Shown here in pieces: positions 12,096 to 24,050 of a stretch of 64,000 bases of DNA (its first letter is position 1; each line of letters starts with the position of its first letter). The notes beneath the pieces were generated by a model, which made no database searches, had not been told where the DNA came from, and was given only the letters and a program-made list of their open reading frames with translations. Source of the stretch: Salminus brasiliensis (Eukaryota > Chordata > Actinopteri > Characiformes > Bryconidae); assembly GCF_030463535.1 (NCBI RefSeq), contig NC_132881.1, positions 40,707,973-40,771,972 on the forward strand, written 5' to 3'. Made by a program: the position numbers and the translations under genes.

Positions 12096-12379
12096 CTGTA
12101 AGGAATAGAAAAAAGGGTCAGGATTAGAAGCAGCATAACTGAGCTCAGCAGTAAGTGACTGTGAAACTGCATTCATGTTTATTTGGACTTTTTTAGAATG
12201 AAGTAAAATGGAATTGCTGGAAGTGCTTCCTGACTGCTCTGTGAACCCCAGACACGGCATGGATTTGTTTAGTTCCACCTGCAGTTCACCTGATTTACTT
12301 TAATAAAGGACTGTTTAGATAAACTAGATCTGGAAATGGACAGGAACTGGAAATTACATTGGCACACAGAAACCTCAAA

Positions 12380-12480
12380 TCTCCACTTTTGCAGCTTTAT
12401 GACATAATGTGAATCTGGCAGATGGACACTGGCTCCAAGTTTCATTAAGAATGGACCAATAGAAATGCTCCAAAATGACA
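12380..12480 (-). repeat. dispersed repeat family C (TTCTATTGGTCCATT core)
   Basis: The plus strand reads CATAATGTGAATCTGGCAG and then GAATGGACCAATAGAAATGC. The same words occur near 25080-25110, 32840-32905, 36120-36185 and 2430-2490, in either orientation. Class unknown. Confidence 0.6.
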
Positions 12481-14448
12481 AAAATCTTAAACTTAATTAA
12501 TCAAATATTTTTACAATGATCTCTACTGACCTCTATTATTTTTCCTGTAAAGTTGGCATTTTTGGAGATTTTTGCATGACAGCAAAACAAAATACTGGCC
12601 TTCCTTTTATGTAGCTTTGAAAATGACTAAGCTAACCCAGTCTCAATATATTATAATGTAATATATTGTTTATTTATTTGTTGTAATTTTATTTTTGAAC
12701 CATTTAAAAACTTTGTGTCCAGATAAATGGTTTTACCCTTATTTTCTTTACAGTAGTTTTTTACTGCACTTCATATTGTACTCTCCTCTAAGCTCACAGT
12801 TCTCTTGCAATAACTGCAGTGCTGTAATGCACTTTATTCATGTGGGAATAACTGAACACATCTGAAGTATATCCACTGCATTTTCAGTGTCGGCACAGGT
12901 GCAACTAAACACAAAGCTGCTGCTTTAGCTGTTTGAGAAAAATCCCATTCAGTTCATTCCACCAAAACCTTGGCCATGAGAATCTATCCATTTGGCAGCC
13001 CTCGTTTTAGGGGACAGGATTGTCATTGCAAATAACTCTTGTGTTGACACTGTTGACTGTGCTATTATTGCTTCTTTTATTGCTAACTGGACGGTGTTTC
13101 TTAAACCAAAGGCTGAGCAGAAAGCTGCAAGCAGGTTTTGTGAAGAGCAGCAATGCCCTGGCAAGTGCTCGCTGCTTATCGCACTGCGGGAGAAATATGT
13201 TTGAGAGGCTTCCAAGTCTGGAGTAACAGCAGGACAACTGGGCAAAGGCTGAATGATGAAGTAAAATGTCACCTCTGCCTTCGTGAACAATGAATTCTGA
13301 AGAAACAGAAGCCAGCCTAATAATTCAGCCATAAAGAGTGAGCTCAAAACCACCCACCCAAGCCTTTTAAGCACATACATATAGATTATTAATGTATTAG
13401 AGAGCTTATGGCTTGAATTAACCAGTTTCAAACAATCAGGGTAGAAGATGGTGTAAATTAGGCGAGGACAATATCATATATTAGAATTATTAGATGTATT
13501 GATATCTTGTGTTAATTTCAGCAATAAAAAAGCAGGATTGGATATTGAGGAAGAAAATACAGCCTACATTTATGCATGCTTGTTTTAAAAGTAAATAAAT
13601 ATTAAAAGTATAAAAAATATATATTGGAATTTGGCATCATTAAATGGTCAACATTCAAAGTGGTTTGGTGGGAATTGTTCTAGTCCAGAAAAATTTACAT
13701 AGTCAGCTCCCTGACAGTTAGCTATTAAATGTAAGGAAGCATGAAATGGTTATTAATAAGCTGCCTGATGCCTAAGACCTTGTTTTATTATGCTTTGCGA
13801 TGAGAATTTTGGATATATTTTGTTCAAAACTTTCAACATAATAGTTAAAAATGGTGTGTGGAGGTTTTGGATCAAATGGTTAAATAAAATGGTTACATTT
13901 GTGTTGTACACATCGCAACCCCAGGTTCCTAGCACCACCCTAAAAACAGACTGTGTAGGCTTCTCTGCAATTAACCATTATATACAGAAACACTCCAAAT
14001 AACTGTTCACATAAACGATTGCTAAATCATTAACAATTGGTGGAATTCTGTAAAGCGAAGTCCTTGACAAATTATACCTCATGTTTAAACTCAACATTTA
14101 AATATCAGTATTGGAATTATTATCATTTGTATTATAAATATCATATTATTATTATGAATTGCAACCACAGTATATAATGGGTATTATTTCATAAGAACGT
14201 GTACAGTAAGTAAATGTCAGCTTATTGCCCCCCCCCCCAAAGTTTTTCCTCACATTCCTTCTTAGATTGTCTGTAAACATGAAAGCCCATTCCTGCCACT
14301 TAAAACTAATTTTAAAATCATCTTTTTATATTAAGTGAATCATATTATTTTTAGATGCTATGTCATTGTATCGTTATCATTCTTGAGATTCCAAGTCATT
14401 ATATATCATAATTATTATTTTCAGATACTCATTATTTTCAGTGACAAA

Positions 14449-14637
14449 GCCATTATTTTGAGATGTTATTATTTTGAGATACTAAGACATTATTTTGAGA
14501 TATTATTCTTGAGTTACAAAGCCATTATTTTGAGATGTTATTATTTTGAGATACTAAGACATTATTTTGAGATATTATTCTTGAGTTACAAAGCCATTAT
14601 TTTGAGATGTTATTATTTTGACATACTTTCTCTACAT
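14449..14637 (+). repeat. 72-bp tandem repeat, about 2.6 copies
   Basis: Units start with GCCATTATTTTGAGATG at 14449, 14521 and 14593, exactly 72 bp apart and nearly identical. Each unit is itself made of shorter words based on CATTATTTTGAGAT. The period is a multiple of three, which keeps one frame open, but there is no sign of coding function. Confidence 0.9.
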
Positions 14638-16081
14638 TTATAAATTATTTCTTGTTATTGTGAGATGATCTTTACTTATTTTGAAATCCTCTTCAGTTCA
14701 TTTTAAGATGCCTTCCCATTCTTTTGAGGATCCTGTCTTGTTATTTTGCAGTTCCATATTTATTTTACGTGGCAGGAATACCACGATACCTATCGCAAAA
14801 AATGTCTTCAAGTGTCTTGAAGTTTGAGACTGTCAGGTCAGATGCAGATTAGGCTCCCAGCGGGCTGATACAGGTTTTCATTCAGGTGCCATTGGCTTGC
14901 TTTCTCAATTTTAGATTGCTTTTTGATCACGGCTCTCCATCTCTCTTAAACCCTGTTCCTATTCATTGCTTTTTCCTTCATCGCAAACATTTGGAAAGTC
15001 AAACAGAGCAGTGCTCAGAGGAGATAAACAAATGCTCGAGGCAGGACAAGCTGCCCTCTCAATCTCTTTTCTCCCAAAAGAGGGACGAGCACCTGAGGGT
15101 TGCTGACATTTCACTGCTCCGTGTATACGTGCCAATTACAGGGCAGGAGAACAGCGAGGAGATAAGCCATGCCGAACGGGCCACAGTGTGTGATTACTCC
15201 ATTGATTTCAATTACCTCCCTATCGTCTCGCTGGAAACAGTATTCACCAGACACTCTCCCCTTCCAGCATGAAGAAATAAGCCATGAAATAAACAAACTC
15301 TAGCGCACAGTCATTACAGACCACTACAGGTGTTAAGGAACTGCTGCCGTTAGCAATGCTGCCATCACCGCTTCACGCGATAATTATTGTTTCTAATCAA
15401 ATTCAGACTTTCTTATAATGAGCTTCTTCTTTCTTTGCCTAACATCACAGCCACGAGATCACTTCAACCGCTGTGTAAGACTCTGGTTCCAGCACAGGGT
15501 AATTGATTGATGTCCTTTGGCACTGCCGGCCGGTAATGTAATCGCTGTAGCTGTTGTTTCTGTTCTCATTATGTGCTGCCATCTGGAAGGAGGGGTTTTC
15601 AGATGCAATTTTCTTTTTCCTAAACCAAACTGCTGCTTCACCTACTGGTGAACCCCTCTCTCTTTTTTCTCTTGGTCTGAGAAAAAACAACCGGCAAACT
15701 TAGAGACACAAACATTGTTGTGCTTAATAAACTGCTTAGAAATAGGTTAGAATGGGCAGTGACAATCAACTACACTGATTTGCAGATTTTATATGTTCTG
15801 GTTTAACGGTGGACAAAACGGTGCAAAAAGGTGAAAGATAAAAAAGCAACAAAACCCAAAATGCAAAGCCAACCCAGGTTCCTTTTCATTTATATGAACA
15901 CAAAGTTACAATCCGTCCACCTAGTGCTGCATATTTTCCCATGAGGTAGTTGGTACAGCCTGTGGGGTAAATGTACATTTGCAGTTTCACAACTAGCCAA
16001 CTATCACAAAACACTGTCCTTATTCAGCCTACCGTCCATGTCCAATTCACCTTCCTCGTCCAATATGGCCTGGTTTTATGA

Positions 16082-16381
16082 GTTAAAGCAGCATTATGCC
16101 AGAATTGGTCTTTTTTTTGCTCCTGGGCTCCCCCTACAGGTGGGAAGTGTAATTCACTCTTAGTCCACAGCCAAAAAATACAAAGCATGCTTTAAGCTCC
16201 CTCCCAAGGATGCGCTTTAAACACACATTTCTGGACAAGCTGAGAGTGTTAATGACGGAGACACCGTTCACCCTATTACAGGCAGTGGAGCATCAGAACG
16301 ATTTTGAAGCTGCTATATTTTATATATATGCTATATATGCTATATATTTTTAATAAAATTTCTACATAATGTTGCTTTAAA
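16082..16381 (+). repeat. dispersed repeat family E, copy 2
   Basis: It starts AAAGCAGCATTATGCCAG, has GGGCTCCCCCTACAGGTGG, and ends CTACATAATGTTGCTTTAA. It aligns end to end with 1243-1628. An inverted partial copy is at 18664-18775 (CTGTAGGGGGAGCCCAGGAG). Confidence 0.65.
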
Positions 16382-16946
16382 ATAAGCTGGATAAGCTTTT
16401 TACTGGAAACAGAACAGTGGGTGATAAAGCATAAAGAATAAAGTAAGAAAAGGAAACTGAACAAATGTAAGTCATTCTCTCTATGTGTGGCAGCAAAAAA
16501 GAGAGTGGTGGAGGAGGGGTGGGGGGAGACAACAAGCAGAACTCCTAAACCCACTACAGTTCCCACTTAAGGTTTCTGGGTGGAACTCGTGCTTATAAAA
16601 TTAGGTTCCGCATTACATTTGCCAACCTTTATCTGAAATGTGAGGGTGCTTTGTCTATAGTTTACTGTGTACGGTGTATTATATGAATCATGACGTCTGT
16701 ACCATGACGGCACAAGTGCATTGTTACATGCTTTCTCCACACACACACTAACACACCTCTGACTGCCTCACAGCAACTGAAATGTGTATTACTGCGGAAA
16801 GTCACTAAAGACATGCGCTAGAAGGTTATGATATGTTTTGATTGATCACACAGACAGATGACAGAGAGCCTGACCATTTATTTTCTGGTCAGTTTAGGTC
16901 AAAGACACATAACTACATACCTAACAGGCTAAACCGCTTCTCCATG

Positions 16947-17071
16947 AACCCCTTAACACTCCAAGGCTTATTACACACTAAGATGTGTTATTTAGTAACT
17001 ATTTAGGGACCTCTGTACAAACTGATGGGGCTATTCCTTGGTAATAGAAGTTTGCCTGTTTAAGGGGTTAA
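16947..17071. mobile_element. small MITE with TTAAGGGGTT inverted ends
   Basis: About 125 bp, bounded by AACCCCTTAA and TTAAGGGGTT, a perfect 10-bp inverted pair. The interior (CAAGGCTTATTACACACTAA, GGGGCTATTC) recurs at 39352-39457 and 41438-41585, where the ends are decayed. Confidence 0.7.
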
Positions 17072-19293
17072 TATTCACTGTTAAACTTCAGTGATTTGCT
17101 GTAAAGCTGCAATAGAAGAGTGAAAAATACTCAAGTTTCTTACCGGCTTTAGATGTTGTAAGCTTCTATGGTTTTGGTTAGGTCTCCCTCAGGTAGTATC
17201 AAACTCAGTCTGCATCTTAAATGGGTTTTTTTTCTGTACGTCCTATATAGAGTACTAAGGCTGAATCTCAAATGACTTTTTGTTGTGTGATATTATGCAC
17301 TATTGAGATGCAGGAGACATTACTTCAACACCTACAGAGGACATAGTTTGGGAGCCTGAAGGCTTAAACTTGAAACTGCACAGAGAGGCTAATGGAAATT
17401 AGCATTGTTGTCGCGGGGGTAATTTTGTAAGCAAAAACTACTTATAAGGCAAAGATTTCTCAATTAAACGCTGCTACATTAGGCTATCTGCATTATTAAA
17501 TGACAAAACAAAAAGTTCATGAAATTACTGCAATATACCATTTTCTGTAATGGTCCGTGGTTGCTTGGCAACAACAGTATGCACTATTCAAAATACATTA
17601 CTGGGTTGGTTTATTAGGATTGTAATTATTAATACTTATTTTATTTATTAAATCTTTGTGTATTTTATTATAGTTTATTCTGCTTTGCATGTTATAAAAG
17701 CAATAACAGTGATACAACACTTATGAGCGCTCATTACAACAACTTTATCGCGGCTAAGGGGGTTTTACTTTGCGTTGTGCCTTATACCCTTAATGAAGGA
17801 CTGGCCATAGGGACCATAGCTATTTGTCCCAGACCTGTTGCCTACTGGTAATTCCCGGCACCTGCACACTCCAGACCTTCCAACAACACCTCAGTCTTAT
17901 TCAGATGTACCAAAACTTGGATATGTAATGGGACTGATTCAGCATTTTTAGCATGTCTACTACTGCTCAGCATATTAGTGATTTTATACGGTTTTAAGTG
18001 TAATTACATGTTTCTGAGATAATACTTTGTTCTTGGTTTTATTTGTTCACAGTAGATCACAATTTTTATGGTTTACTGCTTTAAAAATATATTAATATTA
18101 TAATTATTTAAGCATAATAAATTATGCGCACATTTTTGGTCATCATCTGATGAGTAGCCTACCTTTCAAAAGATGTTTAAAGAAATGTGTAAAAACCTCT
18201 AAACCAGCCATGGATGTTGAGACAGTTCCTTCAATGTCCCCACCTCACATTTCTAGCAGTCCAGGGAAATTAACCAACAACCTACCAGCCCCAAGTCCCC
18301 TTCTGCAACCTTTAGGCCATGGTTTCCCCCAAGACTATGACTGCCCTCATTAGGGTTTTATAGTTATGGTCACAAATAGTTGATGCTCCACTAAATGTAA
18401 AAGAAAGAATAGCAACTCTATCATTGCCACTCTGGGTTTAGCACGCTGCTAACTGCACTATGTGACTCAACGCTTACAGAACTGAGGAACGCTGCGTAAC
18501 TCCAGTCATATTTGTGTAAAATTCTGTCACTTTAATTTACCGCCTCAGTCCCCATACTTTTTGCAATTTCAGAGACGGTTCTGTAGCTCTCAGTGTTTTC
18601 ACAAATACCAGTGTGGAGCAAGTCCTTTGCTGAGAATTTCCCCACTGTGGGACTGATAAAGGATTATCTTATCTTTGGAGGTGGCAAAGTGCAAATGCCA
18701 TTTCCTGGCTGTAGGGGGAGCCCAGGAGCAAAAAATACTTATACTCTCGCACAATACTGTTTTAAACGTCTATGCAGTTTTTTAAATAAAGGTGCCAAAA
18801 AAGCCATTTGTACCTCTTTAAGGGTACTTCCACCGAATGTACAGATTCTATACCCTTTAAAGGTTACTCTTACAACTATTGTCCTTTTCATACTTGGCAT
18901 TAACATCTGTCTCAAGTAACCTGATCACAAGTGAAGATGGGAGATGTACAGCAGTCTAAGCTTGGCATTTCCACATCTCTCAAATGTGTCTCCAGTGACC
19001 AGTGATTTTGTGGAGGAAGTGAGTGGAGGAAGGGTCTCTATGTATCTATGTGAGAAATATTAGCTATCACAAATTATTAACAAACAGGAGGAGAGATAAG
19101 GAGAGGAGCTAAGCAGATGCATTAGGCTCTGCTGTGATGACACAGCTGATTCGGTGGCTCTCCTTAACTGTCCAAAACGCGTAACTGTGCTTTAATGTTT
19201 ATACTCTACAAATGCTACAGGGTCATACATGTCTCTGACCTAATTCAAGGACAAGGATTGAGGTGTAACGCTAGCATGGTGTCTTGTACTTAC

Positions 19294-19734
19294 TGTGGAC
19301 ATCTCCTCTTTGTTTCTCGTTGAAGTCTTTATGGATGTTGTTGTCCAATGGGGTCACTGGTGGGGCAGGAGGCCTTTTGGTGGGGATCAAAGAGACCTTT
19401 GGGGTGGGCACTGGTGCTTTGGTGGTGGGAGGTCGACGAGGTGGGACGTATGGCTTTTGTGTGACGACTGGGGGCCTGCGAGTTGGGACAGGGGGCCTGC
19501 GGGTTGGGATGGTGGGTTTCTTAGGGGGTGGAGGAGGTGTCTTTGGGAGAGAAGGTGCTTTGGTGGTGGTGGTGGTGGTGGTAGATGGTGTTGTTGGAGA
19601 AATCCTCTTGGGAGTGACTGGTGGTCGGACAGTGGTGGTGGTCCTTCTCTGGTCAGCGTCTGGAATCCTGTTGTTGTTGTTGTTGGGCGTGGTCTTTCCA
19701 GGCCTGGGAGGCTCTATAACCACTTTGGGGATGG
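19294..19734 (-). CDS. npnt: nephronectin exon: Pro/Thr-rich linker ending in RGD
   Basis: This 441-bp phase 1-1 exon encodes residues 234-380. It starts IPKVVIEPPRPGK, which resembles the conserved start of the nephronectin linker, and is then low in complexity: five Asn, seven Thr, five Pro, and a basic repeat based on PTRRPP, RRPPV and RRPPT. It closes with KQRGDVH. RGD is at residues 376-378 (19301-19309) and is the integrin-binding site. Many Thr/Pro residues predict dense O-glycosylation, as in mucin-like linkers. The acceptor AG is at 19736-19735 and the donor GTAAGT starts at 19293. The linker appears more basic than I recall for mammals. The opposite strand also has long open frames here, but these reflect the composition. 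Confidence 0.94.
19301..19309 (-). other. npnt: RGD integrin-binding motif codons
   Basis: The codons AGA GGA GAT encode Arg-Gly-Asp, residues 376-378, just before the donor at 19293. The context is KQRGDVH followed, across the splice junction, by IPRN. In mammalian nephronectin the equivalent is an RGDVFIPR context, so the motif and its flank are retained with Phe replaced by His. Confidence 0.93.
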
Positions 19735-22009
19735 CTAAATGGACAAAAAGCACTTTATTAAACATAAAGCATTTACAGAATACATATATAGACACTTACT
19801 CTTAAAGGTGCTTCAACTGGTTCTTTGAGCAATGCCAGGGAAGAAACACGTTGGGTTCAATTAAAAGAACCATGTCTGAAATAGGGATGTGTAAATGTGA
19901 AGAAGCTTTCAAAGGTCTAAAGAACATTCACTTGATGTAAACATACTTTACGTGTTTAAAGGATCTTCATACTCTGAGAGAAAGACACAGTTCTTTATAA
20001 AACCAAAAGTGGTTCTTATATGGCATCGCTCAAAGAATCCTTTGAGGCACCTTTATTTTTAAGTCATCTTTTTTTTGAGTGTACATTTTTCAAAAAGATT
20101 TCCCTGACATTCAGATTCCAGGCAGTAAAGTGGACCTTCTATGTGATTATTTAAATTAATTGCTACAGTTTGCTATGGCAAACAGATTTATCCTAAAATC
20201 CCACCAGCAAAACAAGCACTAACTCAGTTTTTACTAGTAATGCATCACTGTAATGCAGTTTGTACTAGTAGAAGCTTTCATTTCAGATAATCAAGCTATT
20301 ATCCTTACTAGTAATAATATCAAATCTACAGATCTATAAAAACTAGTCATACTGGAAGCACGACGTATACTCGTCATTTCAATATAATTGATTAGGCACA
20401 TGTTACCATTCATTTACAATTGCATTTCAGCTAGCAGAAAACTAATGTTGGACACTATAGTGCAAAAGTAATACAGCATTATCCAGCAGAGCAAAATGCT
20501 TCTAAGGCTTTTGCTTTTACAGTCGAGGTTTCAGTTTTTTGGAGGGCTTTATTGGAGAAAACTCAGAAATGAAGGAGTCACTGGCTGTTCATGCTGAGGA
20601 TGCCACATCCCAGGACTCCATACCAAGTATGAACATGTGTGTGAATGACGCAAAGCCCTAACTGTAGCTATAAAGGTAACCTGGTAATGTGCCAGGTTTG
20701 AGAGTAAAAAGTGCTTTAATGGAGAAGCAGTTTAAAGCACTTTGAAGTCGACTCAATGTTCCTGCTACTTCTACAGAAAAATATCTGTTACAGAAGGAGA
20801 AAATCTGTTTATTGATGATGCTTCAAATATCACTTCTGTCCCCAAAATAATCAAAATGGCCCTTTTTTATCAAAGCTGGGTAGAAGCAAGTGCAGATTGC
20901 CTGGAACGACGTCCAAACTACTCCACATCTGATTTGTGTGCTGAGTGGAAATGAGCAGCATCCCCTTATTTACTTATCACATGCAAATGATGCCCTAATT
21001 TATCCTTATAAACATATATTTTACATGAAACACTGCCTGACTCATGCAGCTGCTGGGGTAGTGAGCCAATAAAACCTTGAATGACTGTCCTCCACTTAAA
21101 AAAAATTGGCCACTCAAAAACAGGGATGTAAGAATGATACTGCAATATTATTAATTTTAATAATTGATCAAGCATAATATCGATAATTGCTTTTAATATC
21201 GATAATCTTTTATTACAGTTGTCCTAAAATAATTTCAAAATCACAATATTTTGCCAGGCTTATAGTAGTGTAATATTTCACTACATGTTGAACAGTAGCC
21301 CCTGTCTCATGATGCATATGGTATTTGCAGGTCTTTGCCAACAGACAGTCCTATCAAAGAACACCATTAATCAGCATGAATAATCAAATATAAATGGAGT
21401 GATACTTTAGAACATTCTGGTAAAACCTCTTTACATTATGTAAGAGACATCTCTGAGACTAGAGCTTTGATATGTAATTTCACATGGGACGTAATTCAAT
21501 CTCCTATCAGCTCTAAGAAGCACCTGGGGTCATATACCTATATATAGAATTGTTGGGAGTATGCACGGATCTAAGGCCAGTTTCATGTACTAAAGAACAG
21601 AATTACAAGGCCGGTGAAAGCCGATCCTGGTAGACAGCCTGCAATAATAGAATAAATGGAATAAAGGCTTATGAAGGGTCAGTTGCCTAAGCTTCAACAG
21701 CCCATTTCCCACAGAACACAGATACAAGGCTTAAAGGGGAATTCCACAGATGGTTAAGAATTTCTGCATAATTCAATCATTGGGATGTAAATGAAATCAT
21801 TCAGAGTGGTTTGATGTGAAATGGTTCATTCTAGAGAAACTGACTTTACTTCTTTACAGTGGTGGTGAAAGGAACCAGGGCTCTTGATGTCTGCTACACA
21901 AATACAGCTGTTCTATTCACTATTCAAAACCAGATGTCATGTAATAATTGATTTTTTAAATAGTCGTGAATGTGAATAAAATCTGTTTTATTCGGCTATC
22001 ATTTTGACT

Positions 22010-22405
22010 GACACTACATGTGCAAATGTTTGTAGACTCTCGTTCTAATAAATGCATCCAACTACTTTGAGTTTGCTGACACAGATGTGCAAATGCACAC
22101 ACACACAGCTTGTCTACTCCTTGTAGAGAAGTATTGCCAAAAGGAATCTCTGGAGCAGATAAACATGAAGCTATTGGCGCCCAGCATTGAATACGTTCTC
22201 TGGGATGATGGTTGGTGCTCCATCCAATATTGTTGGGATGATTGTTGGGATGGGGGTGGGGATCATCCAACATCCTGACCTGAATGCAGTCAAATCTTTA
22301 CAGCAATGCTCCGGAATCTAGTAGAAAGCCTTCACTGTACGGTAGTAGGGTTATTAATCCTTGATTTCAGACAAAACAATGAATGAACAGGTGTCCAAAT
22401 ACTTA
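22010..22405 (+). mobile_element. Tc1/mariner-type MITE, copy 3
   Basis: It starts ACACTACATGTGCAAATG and ends GAACAGGTGTCCAAATACTT. The interior (AATCTAGTAGAAAGCC, CCTTGATTTCAGA) matches 28868-29052 and 48979-49487. Confidence 0.65.
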
Positions 22406-22832
22406 TATATATATCCATATTATATTAACCAGCCAATACTATATAAACAACCTCTCAGACATCAGACAGCTCATCCATAACCATTTCACGTAACAGGTTG
22501 AATTCTGAGAAGAAGCTTTTAGGGGCAGTACACTCTTGAGACGTCTGGTTCCACATAAGCAAGTTTAAGATGGCTTAACAGCTCAGTGTGTAATGATTTA
22601 GGTGCTCAGTTTGCTCAAAGCTAATTGCTACACAAAAGCTTCCATTACTGACTACATTAGCCTTACTGAAGAAGCTAACTTTAGACGCCCACCATGTCTT
22701 TGCTGATACCTGTGGGATAATGGCATGGTTGTGTAAATGTGACATTTGCCTTAATCTATGTCCAAGGAAATAAACAGTTCCACTTTATTGGATACCCCCC
22801 CCCCCCCTGCTAAAACGAGAGTAGACCAGCAT

Positions 22833-24050
22833 CATATACTGATAAGAAAAAAGAAGTGAACCTCTGTGTTAATTACTTCTCTAAGAGCTAATTGGCAAAA
22901 GGTGTTTAAATTAGGAAAAAGAGATTGGAGGTGTGGGTTTCACAGTCTGCTGTCTGGTGACTGACAAATTCCTAAAGACCTCAGAAGACATTTTACAGAA
23001 AACACATGTAGCTGGAAAAGGCTACAAAAGTACTGTTTAAGACCTGGGTGTACGTCAACCCACGTTATACTATTGTCTACTAATGGAGAAACCTCAGGAC
23101 AGTTGCTACTCTCCCTTGGGGTGGGTGTCCATTTAAGATCACTGCAAAAGCAAAACAGGCAATCCTGAAAGTGATGGGAAGGAACCCAGGGGTGACAGGA
23201 AATTACCTACAGAAGACTCTACAGAAGAACTGCAAAAACCTTTGTGTCTGAGTGTTCTGCTATTAGAAAAGCCCTGAACAAGAATGAAAAACAATGGTAT
23301 TCATTTAAAGACATCACAAAGAAAGCTTCTTCTGCTGTCCATGTCGTCTTGCGGCCCATCTCAAGCTTTCCCAAGACCACCAAGATGTTCCACAGTGCTT
23401 TTGGGAAAATATTCCATGAATAGATGTTTGGAGGAAAATAAATATTGCATACCAACACCAAAACCTCACCCCAACCGTGAAGCACAGTGGAGGGAGCGTC
23501 ATGGATTGGGGCTGGTTTGCTGCCTCAGGGCCTGGACAATTTGCAGTAATTGGTGTATACACTGAGGGAATGCACATTTTACATGAGAATGGAAGCGCAA
23601 CAATACATGACCTCAAGCTAAAAAGGCATTGGGTCATGCAACAGGACAATGACCCAAAGCAAACAAGTAAATCAACTAAAGAATGGTTGAAAAAGAGGAA
23701 AATTTGTGTTTAGGAATGGCCACGGTCAGAATCCTGACCATAATCCTATGAAGATGCTGTGGCGTGACCTGAAGAGGGATGTGGTATGCAAACTCCTTTG
23801 TAGGGAGGAATAGTCTAAAATTCCTTCTCAACGTTGTACAAATCATATTTGCAACTAAAGGAAAGGTTTGGTGGGAGTAATTTCTGCTAAAGAGGGTTAA
23901 TTAAACTCAGGGATCACTTACTTTTTCTAGCCTGCACTGTTTACTCAATTTCTCCAATAGAAGGCTTTAACAGTTTAGTTAAGACTGTGTTTGTCAATGC
24001 AGAAATCAATGTAATTCCAAAAGGGTTCACTTACTTCTTGCAACTGTATG
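22833..24050 (+). mobile_element. decayed Tc1-like transposon, transposase pseudogene
   Basis: The element is about 1.2 kb with imperfect inverted ends (AAGAAGTGAACC at the left, GGTTCACTTACTTCTT at the right). Around 23477-23713 the plus strand still encodes a recognisable Tc1 transposase C-terminal segment with SVMDWGWFAASGPGQF and QQDNDPKQTSKSTKEWLKKR, including the second catalytic Asp context. Further upstream and downstream the frame shifts and stops interrupt it, so it cannot make an active enzyme. It is inserted in an npnt intron in the sense opposite to the gene. Confidence 0.85.

Larger units (their letters stand above)
12096..19293 (-). other. npnt: npnt intron between the linker and post-RGD exons
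   Basis: This is a 7.2-kb intron with GT-AG ends. It holds a TTCTATTGGTC-family copy (12380-12480), a 72-bp tandem repeat (14449-14637), a repeat-poor block (14880-15320), family E copies (16082-16381, and inverted 18664-18775) and a small palindromic-ended MITE (16947-17071). No coding exon was identified. Confidence 0.85.

Noticed and set aside
14335..14643. 102-codon repetitive open frame
   Set aside because: It is kept open by the 72-bp tandem repeat, whose length is divisible by three. Composition is AT-rich simple sequence.
14886..15272. 128-codon plus open frame as a gene
   Set aside because: No recognised domain and no flanking splice signals. A non-coding conserved element is the better hypothesis.
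19284..19805. 173-codon open frame on the plus strand, Gly/Val-rich, across the linker exon
   Set aside because: It is the antisense of the Pro/Thr-rich linker. Codons for Pro and Thr read backwards give Gly, Val and Trp codons with few stops. The minus frame has splice sites and homology; this one has neither.
23284..23713. Functional transposase gene
   Set aside because: The Tc1 segments fall in different frames with stops between them, and the N-terminal DNA-binding part is degraded.
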